Shown here: piece by piece, positions 1-10,709 of the stretch | Layout of the letters: every line of letters begins with the position of its first letter | Position numbering within the stretch: position 1 is the first letter of the stretch | Notes under the pieces: model-generated | Told to the model about the DNA's origin: nothing | The model's input: only the letters and a program-made list of their open reading frames with translations | Databases searched by the model: none | Assembly (NCBI GenBank): GCA_963744225.1 | Contig: CAVUSV010000002.1 | Coordinates: forward strand, 1 to 64,000 | Source: Bog-473 sp963744225 | Lineage (GTDB): Bacteria > Actinomycetota > Acidimicrobiia > Acidimicrobiales > RAAP-2 | Reading direction: 5' to 3' | DNA length: 64,000 nt | Program-made: the position numbers and the translations under genes

Positions 1-49
1 ATACGGTGTTTCCAGCATATAGCCAAGTTTATAGACAGCGCGGTTAACC
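1..49 (-). ncRNA. Group I intron, 5' end only, after 23S U2604
   Basis: The 23S sequence follows E. coli up to GAGACAGU (last base = U2604 by counting from A2602) and then diverges. The divergent start has an internal guide GCUGUCU at 33-39 that pairs perfectly with exon AGACAGU, ending in the U.G wobble that marks a group I 5' splice site. The following GCTATATGCTGGAAAC block matches the same place in the other two introns. Only 49 nt are visible, so the core and any ORF cannot be judged. Confidence 0.85.
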
Positions 50-83
50 ACTGTCTCACGACGTTCTAAACCCAGCTCGCGTA

Positions 84-119
<36 letters not shown>

Positions 120-120
120 G

Positions 121-166
<46 letters not shown>

Positions 167-385
167 TCCCGTCGATATGGACTCTTGGGGAAGATGAGCC
201 TGTTATCCCCGGGGTACCTTTTATCCGTTGAGCAACGGCGCTTCCACAAGCAACCGCTGGATCACTATGCCCTGCTTTCGCACCTGCTCGACTTGTAGGT
301 CTCGCAGTCAAGCTCCCTTTTGCCATTGCACTCGACAGCTGATTGCCAACCAGCCTGAGGGAACCTTTGGGCGCCTCCGTTACAT

Positions 386-417
<32 letters not shown>

Positions 418-675
418 ACCTGACGCTGTTCCTGATCCGGATCACGGACCGAGGTTAGAGTCCCGGCACTAAAAGGGTGGTATTTCAAGGTTGACTCCAC
501 GCTGGCTGGCGCCAACGCTTCAAAGTCTCCCACCTATCCTACACAAATAGTACCAAAACTCAACATCAAGCTGTAGTAAAGGTCCACGGGGTCTTTCCGT
601 CCTGATGCAGCTAACGAGCATCTTTACTCGTACTTCAATTTCGCCGGGTCTGTGGTTGAGACAGTAGGAAAGTCG

Positions 676-730
<55 letters not shown>

Positions 731-1059
731 CACATTTGTTACTACTCAAAAGTCTCATCGCCATTTCGCTTTGAGGCTCTCGAGCGGCCAGGTCATTTCT
801 GCCTGGCTCCTCATGTCGCCATGAGGGTCGGACTGTATCTTCACCCGTTGCCGGCTCTCACCGGTGAAGGGTGCCCTGCGTGCAGTCTCTGAGGATCCTG
901 CCGAAGCAGTTTCCTGCTGATTGTCCGCACCGGACGGATTTTCACTTTCCACGCAGCTACCCAATCAACCAATCAAATGGGTGTCACGCGGATGAGTACC
1001 GCCGGATACTCGGATGTTCCAGCATATAGCGGGGTTTAACAACAGCCAGGTATTAACTA
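731..1059 (-). ncRNA. Group I intron in 23S helix 69, site L1923, no ORF
   Basis: A 329-nt insertion lies between U1923 (position 1060) and C1924 (position 730), the site used by the I-CeuI host intron of Chlamydomonas. The guide GCUGUUG pairs with exon UAACGGU ending in U.G, and the intron ends in G (position 731). Core elements are visible: AATCAGCAGGAAAC (905-921 region), TCCTCAGAGACTGCACG (879-898) and GAAGATACAGTCC (826-845), the last two pairing as P7 (GACUG/CAGUC). At 329 nt it is a minimal ribozyme without room for an endonuclease gene. It shares blocks of 25 and 36 identical nt with the ORF-bearing intron next to it. Confidence 0.93.
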
Positions 1060-1071
1060 ACCGTTATAGTT
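1060..1071 (-). other. 12-nt micro-exon of 23S rRNA (A1912-U1923)
   Basis: AACTATAACGGT is the only rRNA between two group I introns. It contains the loop of helix 69, which forms bridge B2a with 16S rRNA. Its last seven bases form P1 of the 731-1059 intron, and its first bases are the 3' exon of the 1072-1803 intron, so each splicing event uses nearly all of it. Confidence 0.9.
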
Positions 1072-1794
1072 CACTTTTATCCCCATGTCGCCATGAGGTG
1101 TGGACCATATCTTCATCCCTCTGCTTCTTAGAGGGAGCTCTGCATATGGCCTCTGAGGATTCCCAACTCCTCAACGTCGCGATGATTTCCTCATCGCTCC
1201 GCCGACGCTTCCCACCTCGGTTCATCGGAGCCCTCAATACGAGGGCCTCCTCGATGCCCGTGGCGGATAGGTGCCGGCCTGACAAGACAAGTTCGGTGAT
1301 CGTCCGGAAGACCGTGAGGTCTTGCCGCTTGGGAGTTCGTAAACGGAACCGATCGAAGAACGGGAAGACCCGCTCCTGGAGATCGATTGGTTTGGTGACT
1401 TCGTAATAGAAGACACCGTCGCCACGGCCTCGCACCGTACCCACGCCGAAGACCGAACGAGAAGCAAAGGTGCTTCTTCACCGATCTGCGACACGTTGAA
1501 CGACAACGAGACGCGCCATGGAAGTCCACGGTCACGCTCTCGACGGATTGGGACGTTGAAGCTTCCCTCACCATCGACGAATCCCGCTACCCAGTTACCC
1601 AGGTCGCAAGAGATCCGATCTAGCCAGTTAGAGGAACTGGGCCTTTCCTGCTGATTGTCCGCACCGGACGGATTTTCACTACCCACGTCTGCACCCAAAC
1701 AGAAGGGTGTGACGTGGATGAGTACCGCCGGATACTCGGAGTTTCCAGCATTTAGCAGAGTTTGTTTCAAGGGATTACTCCCTTGAAGCCGCAA
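1064..1794 (-). CDS. LAGLIDADG homing endonuclease inside the 23S intron, one frameshift
   Basis: The intron encodes a single-motif LAGLIDADG protein. The first frame holds the signature GFVDGEGSF after NW.A, then SLSFNVSQIGEEAPLLL. The second frame continues with FGVGTVRGRGDGVFYYEV, a helix rich in TPKRQDL, and ends RAPMNRGGKRR, which matches the typical order of the LAGLIDADG_1 family. The frames meet near 1453; one added G in the GG run would give LLLVRVFGVG without a break, so the gene may be intact in the cell. Such proteins cut intron-less alleles and drive intron homing. The true start is unclear because the frame runs back through the intron core; the first ATG is at 1794. The TAA stop (1064-1066) lies in the micro-exon. 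Confidence 0.8.
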
Positions 1795-1803
1795 CTTGTG
1801 CTT
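1072..1803 (-). ncRNA. Group I intron in 23S helix 69 after U1911, with homing endonuclease frame
   Basis: A 732-nt insertion lies between U1911 (position 1804) and A1912 (position 1071). The guide GCGGCU pairs with exon GGCCGU ending in the U.G wobble, and the last intron base is G (1072). The core reads AATCAGCAGGAAAG (about 1641-1656), ATCCTCAGAGGCCATATGC (1141-1160) and GAAGATATGGTCC (about 1097-1117), with P7 pairing CCAUAU/AUAUGG. A LAGLIDADG frame is inserted between the first and second core blocks and overlaps both. The 5' core is almost identical to that of the 731-1059 intron, so one probably derives from the other. Confidence 0.93.
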
Positions 1804-2667
1804 ACGGCCGCCGTTTACCGGGGCTTAGGTTCAGAGCTTCGTCCGAAGACTAACCCTTCCCCGTAACCTTCCGGCACCGGGCAGGCGTCAGAGCGTATAC
1901 ATCGTCTTACGACTTCGCACGCTCCTGTGTTTTTAGTAAACAGTCGCTTTCCCCAATTCTCTGCGGCCCCCTCAGGCTCAGGACGCGAAGTCCGTCACCC
2001 TGTCGGGGCCCTCCTTCTCCCGAAGTTACGGAGGAATTTTGCCGAGTTCCTTAACCACAGTTCTCCCGATCGCCTTGGTATTCTCTACCCGCCCACCTGT
2101 GTTGGTTTGGGGTACGGGTACCGTGTCAGCTCGCTAGAAGTTTTTCTAGGCAGCATAGAATCAGTGACTTCGCCTGGAACGGCTCGGCATCGCGTCTCAG
2201 GATTAATAGGATCCGGATTTGCCTAGATCCCTCCCTACACGCTTACCCCAGGACAACCAACGCCTGGGCTCACCTATCTTCCTGCGTCGCTCCTTTGCTA
2301 TCCGCCCCAAGGTTTGTCGGCTCGACCCGAAGGTCATCCCCTTAGTACCCCTGGCTTGGAATGGGCGCGGACACGGTAGTACTGGAATATCAACCAGTTG
2401 TGCATCGACTACGCCTCTCGGCCTCGCCTTAGCTCCCGACTTACCCTGGGAGGATTAGCCTTCCCCAGGAACCCTTGGGCTTACGGCGGAGGAGTTTCTC
2501 ACTCCTCTCTCGCTACTCATACCAGCATTCGCACTCGACCACGCTCCACGACGGTTCACACCGCCGCTTCTCTGCGAGATCGACGCTCCCCTACCACTCC
2601 CGTCTAATGACGGAAATCCGCGGCTTCGGCTCTTGACTTGAGCCCCGTTACATTATCCGCGCAGGAC

Positions 2668-2698
<31 letters not shown>

Positions 2699-3124
2699 TA
2701 AGGATGGCTGCTTCTGAGCCAACCTCCTGGCTGTCTTTGCGTTCCCACATCGTTTTCCACTTAGTCAAGAATTTGGGGCCTTAGCCGGCGGTCTGGGCTG
2801 TTTCCCTTTCGACCAACGAAGCTCATCCCTCGTGGTCTCACTGCCGGGTTCTAGAGCATCGGCATTCGGAGTTTAGTTGGGGTCAGTAAGCTTGTAGGCC
2901 CCCTAGCCCATCCAGTGCTCTACCTCCGATGCTGAACACCCGACGCTGCACCTAAATGCATTTCGGGGAGAACCAGCTATCACCGAGTTTGATTGGCCTT
3001 TCACCCCTTGCCACAGGTCATCCCCCCAGTTTTCAACCTAGGTGGGTTCGGCCCTCCACGAAGTCTTACCTTCGCTTCAGCCTGCCCATGGCAAGCTCAC
3101 TCGGCTTCGGGTCTACAGCATGCG

Positions 3125-3161
<37 letters not shown>

Positions 3162-3347
3162 ACCCATCGCTGGTTAACCTCGCCACACACCGTAACTCGC
3201 TGGCTCATTCTTCAAAAGGCACGCCATCACGGCTGACATCCACCATGTGTCACCAATCTCACCCGAAGGGATCATGGCAACGGTGGAGCAACGACGCTTT
3301 GACTGTTTGTAAGCCAACGGTTTCAGGTACTATTTCACTCCCCTCCC

Positions 3348-3395
<48 letters not shown>

Positions 3396-3919
3396 CTAAG
3401 AGTACTTAGCCTTACGAGATGGTCCTCGCAGATTCACGCCGGCTTTCCCGGATCCGGCGCTACTCGGGTGCTCAAGCGGAGTCCAATGCGTTTCGTGTAC
3501 GGGACCATTACCCTCTTTGGTTCAGCTTTCCTGACTGATTCCACTAGACATTGGATTTGTAACTCCGTGACGGGTCTGGTGTCCCGTCTCTCGAGTCCCA
3601 CAACCCCATACCGGCAACGCCACCAGGCTTTAACACCGGCACGGTTTGGGCTCTTCCCGTTTCGCTCGCCGCTACTCAGGGAGTCACTGTTGTTTTCCTC
3701 TCCTCGGGTTACTTAGATGTTTCAATTCACCCGGTTCCCTCGCCCCGCCCTATACATTCAGGCGGGTGTAACACCTCATGACAGGTGCTGGGTTGCCCCA
3801 TTCGGACATCCACGGATCGACGCTTGGTAGACAGCTTCCCGTGGCTTTTCGCAGTCGCCCACGTCCTTCTTCGGCTTTAGGCGCCAAGGCATTCACCGTT
3901 GGCTCTTTGTAGCTTGGAG

Positions 3920-5902
<1,983 letters not shown>

Positions 5903-6252
5903 GACTCATGACCGACCGGACTTCCAAAAGGATGCTCGAACGGCCAAGAATCAGAGAGTCACCATGTTTGACTCAAACCATGGTAACCACAGGCCTTTCG
6001 CGCCCCGTAGGGCTCGTCGGCCTGCGTAATACTTAATTGACGTACAACCCATCCGTTACAGAGTCACGGATGAATTGCCCGCACTGGCTTTTGGCTCTCA
6101 CTATTCCGTTTTCAAGGAGCGACCGGGCACACACCTATCCTGCCGGTGTTGGTGCCGGGTGTCCCAAAGGACTGTTCCGGACAAATTGCTACGCCGGAAA
6201 GTCTCCTTCGGTTTGTCGGAGGGCCAGGGGAGGCCGTTCCGACGGGTGTGTC
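5903..6252 (-). other. rRNA operon leader
   Basis: A leader of about 340 nt runs from the inferred start point near 6246 to the 16S 5' end. It holds the leader half of the pre-16S processing stem. No open frame with coding character is present, and I do not find an unambiguous boxA antitermination element. Confidence 0.65.
6093..6120 (-). other. Pre-16S processing stem, leader half
   Basis: The transcript reads GCTCCTTGAAAACGG followed by AATAGTGAGAGCC. It is complementary, with a few mismatches, to 4185-4213 in the 16S-23S spacer. It is the expected RNase III processing stem around 16S. Confidence 0.75.
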
Positions 6253-6281
6253 ACCTTAGCAGCCGTGTGTCCGGGCGTCAA
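6253..6281 (-). promoter_or_regulatory. rRNA operon promoter
   Basis: On the minus strand, TTGACG (6276-6281) and TAAGGT (6253-6258) are separated by exactly 17 nt. This is a strong match to the primary-sigma consensus, placed upstream of the 16S leader. Transcription would begin near 6246. Confidence 0.8.
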
Positions 6282-6416
6282 CGCGCTCGACGCGACAAAT
6301 TCCGCCAGGCCAGAGCCCTCGGCGGCTGCTCACATGAATCGTAGCGGGAGATTCGCTGACCGCCGCGGATGCCTCGCTGAGCGGTCCGTTCCCTAGGGGC
6401 GGCGGGGTGTCACGCC

Positions 6417-6471
6417 GCACCAGTGGGTGGCATGCGGTGAGCCACCCGGCCCTCCGCATGCCACCTGGTGC
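6417..6471. terminator. Large hairpin between the glycosylase gene and the rRNA promoter
   Basis: GCACCA (6417-6422) pairs with TGGTGC (6466-6471), and GGTGGCATGCGG (6426-6437) pairs with CCGCATGCCACC (6454-6465), leaving a 3-nt bulge and a 16-nt loop. There is no T tract on either side, which is common for actinobacterial terminators. It lies downstream of the minus-strand glycosylase gene and 136 nt upstream of the rrn -35 box, so insulation of the rRNA promoter is a reasonable role. It could also be a protein-binding palindrome. Confidence 0.5.
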
Positions 6472-6613
6472 TCGAAGCTCAACGGGCTTTCCGTCCCTCG
6501 CTGTCGCCAACGAGATCGCCTGAAGGACGTGCGCCGCCTGTTGATCTCCTCGATCTCCGCGTGTCACCGAAACTGATGACAGCATCATGTACCGCGGTTG
6601 TTGCACGGTTGTG

Positions 6614-6634
6614 ACAGGGGGGTGACACCCCTGT
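6614..6634. terminator. Short hairpin downstream of the glycosylase gene
   Basis: ACAGGGG (6614-6620) pairs with CCCCTGT (6628-6634) around a 7-nt loop, about 50 nt after the stop of the minus-strand glycosylase gene. There is no T tract, so terminator function is only inferred from position. The stretch 6472-6684 shows nothing else recognisable. Confidence 0.4.
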
Positions 6635-6684
6635 GCAGGATGTCTTCCCAGGTCAGGTCCCACCCGCTGCGGGCGTACCTCGAG

Positions 6685-7296
6685 TCAGCGCCGGGAGACG
6701 TACGGACTGCCCGGCACCCAGAACCGCCAAGGCTGCTCCGTCGCCTCCTTGATGCCGACCCGCGTCCCGCGGTCCGGACGCCGGGGAGGCGGTGTCCCGT
6801 CGTCCACGAGTCGCACCGCACCCTGTTCGGGGGCTGGCCGCGACCTCGTGCCAGCGCCCGGACGGGCGCAGGGGCTCAAAAGGTCGATCCCGTTCTCCGC
6901 CCCGGTGATCCCGAGTGCCTGGCAGAGCTTGGCCGGACCGTTGCACAGATCCCGCTCCAGCCGGGCCGCGGGTCGGGCCGCTTGCATCGCTGCGAGCCCG
7001 GACAGCGGCGCCAGCGCCCTGATCAGGACGGCCGCCGCCTCGCCGTCGGGCCCGCACACCACATTGGCGCACCAGTGCATGCCGTAGGTGAAGTACACGT
7101 AGAGGAACCCTGGCGGCCCGAACATGACCGCGGTGCGCGGCGTCAGACCCCGGTAGGCATGGGACGCCGCGTCGTTGGCTCCGTGATAGGCCTCGACCTC
7201 GACGATTCGTCCGGACCGCTCACCGTGCACGAGCACCTTGTTGAGCAGCCAGGGCGCGACGCTGAGCGGATCACGCTCCAGGTCCGACCGCTGCAT
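6685..7296 (-). CDS. DNA-3-methyladenine glycosylase (AAG/MPG family)
   Basis: The 203-residue protein belongs to the alkyladenine glycosylase fold, which removes 3-methyladenine, 7-methylguanine and hypoxanthine from DNA. Visible motifs are the catalytic-glutamate segment IVEVEAYHG near residue 32, the substrate-pocket segment MFGPPGFLYVYFTYGMHWC near 57-75, and LCNGPAKL near 120. Length fits bacterial members (about 200). I chose the ATG at 7296 because MQRSDLERDPLSVAPWLL is the usual N-terminus; an upstream in-frame ATG at 7359 adds Arg-rich sequence. It follows the acyltransferase gene by 99 nt on the same strand. Confidence 0.88.
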   Translation of the reverse strand: MQRSDLERDPLSVAPWLLNKVLVHGERSGRIVEVEAYHGANDAASHAYRGLTPRTAVMFGPPGFLYVYFTYGMHWCANVVCGPDGEAAAVLIRALAPLSGLAAMQAARPAARLERDLCNGPAKLCQALGITGAENGIDLLSPCARPGAGTRSRPAPEQGAVRLVDDGTPPPRRPDRGTRVGIKEATEQPWRFWVPGSPYVSRR

Positions 7297-7395
7297 CGGG
7301 TCACCCTGGCGCACCGGAGCGCCCTGCGCCACCCGCCCCGTCTCCCGGCGGGCCCCCACCCGGCCCGAGCCCCCTTTGGAGCCCGAGCGCCTGGC

Positions 7396-8915
7396 TCAGG
7401 GAGTCGGCCCAGCGGCCGTACCGGTGGCCACCGCCCAGGGATGGGCGGCGTGCGTGGCCGCTGGCAGGGGCCCCGCGCCGGTGCGCCGGTGACGCGACCC
7501 CGCCGTGCTCCGGCGCTCCCCCGCCCCGGCCGCCATCCGGCGCAACAGGTTCAGCTCGTCGACCATCGCCCGGGCCAGGCCCGGCAGGTCCGGCACGGTC
7601 GCTGCGCACACGTTGAGCCCGACGTAGAGCGAGTCGCGGTACGACTGCACGGTCACATTCAACGCCACTCCGTCGACGACGGGGCCGAGCGGGTACACCG
7701 CACGCAGCTGCATGCCCGCGAAGTAGAGCGGGAAGGTCGGACCGGGGACGTTCGAGATCATGAGGTTGCCGGGCCGAAGCTTGCGCAGCGCGCCCGAGCG
7801 CACGCCGAACTGGATCACCGGCTTCGCCAGTGCCGGTGGGACGGCGTCGGCCAGGAGCGACGCCATGGGGCCGTATCCCACCGCGCGCTCCTGACCCTTG
7901 CACGACGCGCTGGCTGAACTCACCGTCCGGAGGCGCTCGAGGGGCGTCTGGCAATCGTTCGAGAGCGTGACGAACATCGCAGAGAGTTGATTGCCCAGCG
8001 CGTCTTCATCGTTGCGCACCGACACGGGGACCACCGCCACGAGCGGACTCTCGAAGTCTTGTTCGTGCGCCTCGAGATGCGTGCGGAGCGCACCCGAGCA
8101 GACCGCCAGCACCACGTCGTTGACGGTCGACCCGAAACGCTCCTTCAGCACTCGTACCTGCCCCATGTCGAGTTCGGCGAAGGAAACCGCTCGCCGGGGC
8201 CCGACGGGCGACTCGAAGGTGTCGGGCGCGCCCAGCGGAATCGACAGCGGGCCGAGGTGGTCCCCGACCATGCAGCGCGCCATCCGGACCGCGGTATGGC
8301 CGACCTCGCGCACCGGCACACAACGCGCGCAACGGGCTCCTGATGAAGCTGGGCAGCGCGTCGGTCATCAACTGCATCGGGGTGGGCAGGTGCGCGGGGA
8401 CCCAGGGCGCGCACGGCTTCGTTCAGGGCGCGGCCCTCGGGCGTGACGTCCAACAGATGGGCCAGCATCTGGGCACCGGCCACACCGTCGACGACGGCGT
8501 GGTGCACCTTGGCGATCAGCCCGACTTTGCCGCCCGCCAACCCCTCGACAATGTGCATCTCCCAGGGGGGCTGCGCGGGAATGAGGGGTCGTCCCATCAC
8601 CTCGGCGACCTTCGCGTTGAACTCGTTCTCGCCGCCGGGGGCCGGGAGGGCGGTCCGATACAGGTGGTTCGCCAGGTCGAAGTCGGGGTCGTCCACCCAG
8701 CGCGGGTGGTCGAGACCCAGTGGCACGGCCATAAGCCGGCGCCGGAATGGTGGCAAGCCAGGAACTCTCGCCTCGAGCAGGTCGGCGACCCGCTGGAAGG
8801 TGTAGCCACCGTCGGCCGTCGCCGGGTCGAAGACGCAGGCGTACGCAATCTCCATCGGGGTCTCCGGAGTGTCGGAGTAGATGAACATCGGGTCGATGCC
8901 GGTCATTCGCTCCAT
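7396..8915 (-). CDS. WS/DGAT wax ester synthase/diacylglycerol acyltransferase, two frameshifts
   Basis: The protein esterifies acyl-CoA to fatty alcohol or diacylglycerol for storage lipid and is common in actinobacteria. The N-terminal part has MTGIDPMFIYSDTPETPM and the catalytic HHAVVDG near residue 135; the C-terminal part has FGSTVNDVVLAVCSGALR, NQLSAMFVTL and LMISNVPGP, all typical. The reading frame breaks near 8400 and near 8320. Removing one C from a CCC run gives VRAWVPAHLPTPMQL, and removing one G gives RALCAVREVGHTAV, so both breaks look like sequence errors. The start is at the ATG at 8915 or, three codons on, 8906. Confidence 0.82.
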
Positions 8916-9308
8916 GTGCGCCTCCACCTCGTGCACGTTCTGTCGGACTCGAATCGGCGGCCCAAAGGTCGCATCGTGCCGTGTTCCCTCGTACCCTGAC
9001 GATCGTCGTCCAACACAATCGTCGAATCGGGTCCCACCGAGGCTCGTCGTCGATTCGGCTTCGCCTACAGGGTGCACACAGTCGGGCGGGCGATACAACC
9101 ATTTGCGCGAATCTTTATGTTGCGTTCACCTGTGCGTTACCCGACACGGGGGGTTCGCCGCGTGGCGGCCAACCCTGCCACCTGGGGTGGCACCGAGAGT
9201 GGGGGCCCGCCCTCCCCCACGAGGGTGGTACCGGAGGGACCCACGCGGGTGGTACCGGAGGGACCCACGCGGGTGGTCAGACAGCTCGGGCCGTGGCCAC
9301 GAGGTGGA
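8916..9308. other. Intergenic region with tandem repeat
   Basis: The 393 bases between the argH end and the acyltransferase start hold no supported gene. They contain the 24-bp tandem repeat at 9223-9277 and lower-GC sequence around 8990-9130, where the acyltransferase promoter would be expected. I do not see a clear -35/-10 pair. Confidence 0.6.
9223..9277. repeat. 24-bp tandem repeat, 2.3 copies
   Basis: The unit begins GGGTGGTACCGGAGGGAC and ends CCACGC. It occurs at 9223-9246 and 9247-9270 without mismatch, then 7 more bases. The unit contains the KpnI-type palindrome GGTACC. It lies just after the argH stop. Confidence 0.85.
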
Positions 9309-10709
9309 CTACGAGGACCCCAACGGGCGCCATTGCGCCAGCCGCGTACGGTCAACCTCGCGTCGGCGGACGAAGCGCTCCCCCTGCTCGGCGACCGGGC
9401 CCGGGCCCGCCCCTCCCGGGGTCCGCCGGCGTGTCACCGCCACACCGGGCTCAAGGAGTTCCACGGCGGCTTCACCCAGATCCGGGTGCGCAGCCACGAG
9501 CTCAGCCAACGGCACGTGGCGCTCGAGCGATTCGCGGACCAGCCCTCCGACGAGCGCGTGCGCCTGGCGGAATGGCATGCCCTGCTCGACGAGCAGCTCG
9601 GCCAGGTCGATGGCCGATGCCGCGGGTCCGTCCGCTGCCGCCTGCATGCGGCTCTCGTTCCACGAGGCCGTCTCGTACACGCCGCGCAGCGCGATCAGCG
9701 CCGCGCGACACCTGCGTCACGGCGTCGAAGAGCGGCTCCTTGTCCTCTTGGAGGTCGCGGTTGTAGGCCAGCGGGAGACCCTTCAGCGTCACCAACACCG
9801 CGGTGAGGTGGCCGATCAGACGGCCCGATTTGGCCCGGGCGAGCTCGGCCACATCGGGGTTCTTCTTCTGGGGCAGCATCGAGCTGCCGGTGGCGTACAC
9901 GTCGTCGAGCGCGCAGAACCCGAACTCCTCCGTCGACCACAGCACGATCTCCTCTCCCATCCGCGAGAGGTGCACCCCGAGGAGGGCCAGGTCGAACAAG
10001 GCCTCGGCCACGAAGTCGCGGTCGGACACCGCATCGAGGGAGTTCTCAAAGCGACCGTGGAAACCGAGCTCGGCGGCGACATAGTCGGGGTCCAGCGGCA
10101 GCGACGAGCCGGCCAGCGCACCCGCCCCGAGCGGCGACGTGTTGAGGCGGTCGACGGTCGTGAGAAGCCGGTCGACGTCGCGGGCCAGGGCCCACCCGTG
10201 GGCCAGGAGGTGGTGGGCCAGGAGCACCGGTTGGGCCCGCTGCATGTGGGTGTATCCAGGAAGGTAGACGTCGGCCGCCTCGCCGCGCGCTGGGCCAGTG
10301 CGTCCTGCAGCGCCATGATCTCCTCGGCCACGCCGACGAGCGAGCGGCGGCACCACAGGCGCAGGGCGGTGGCGACCTGGTCGTTGCGGCTGCGCCCCGT
10401 ATGGATCTTGGCCCCGACGTCGCCAATCAGCTCGGTGACCCGCCGCTCGATGGCGGTGTGCACGTCCTCGTCGCCCAGTGCGAATTGGAATATCTCGGTC
10501 TCGAATTCCTCCTCGACCATGTCGAGCGCATCAATCAGCGCGACGACCTCGTTATCCGTCAGGATCCCGGCCTTGCCCAGACCCTTGACGTGGGCGCGCG
10601 AACCGGCGAGGTCGTCACTCGCCAGGACGCGATCGAAGCCCAGGCTCACGGTGAACTCGGCCACCGCGTCCGCCATGCCCGTCGAGATGCGACCCTCCCA
10701 CAGCGTCAT
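9309..10709 (-). CDS. argH: Argininosuccinate lyase, two frameshifts
   Basis: ArgH splits argininosuccinate into arginine and fumarate, the last step of the pathway. The start MTLWEGRI is fixed by a 4-nt ATGA overlap with argG. Conserved segments include TGRSRNDQVATALRLW near residue 105, YLPGYTHMQRAQPVL near 150, and the fumarase/lyase signature SSMLPQKKNPD near 275. The frame breaks near 10275 (one added G in a GG run restores RAGEAADVYLPGY) and near 9715 (one G removed restores SRALIALRGVYETASWN). All expected regions are present in order, so the gene is probably intact in the organism. It is the last gene of the arg operon. Confidence 0.9.

Noticed and set aside
2200..2460. Additional intron or the actinobacterial 100-nt insert in 23S
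   Set aside because: The extra length relative to E. coli is spread over variable helices; no guide or core motif of an intron is present, and the classic insert cannot be recognised with confidence.
6598..7917. 439-codon open frame on the plus strand
   Set aside because: It is antisense to the glycosylase and acyltransferase genes and lacks any family motif.
9309..10709. argH as a true pseudogene
   Set aside because: Every conserved region is present in order, the rest of the operon is needed with it, and single-base repairs restore the family sequence; sequence error is the simpler reading.
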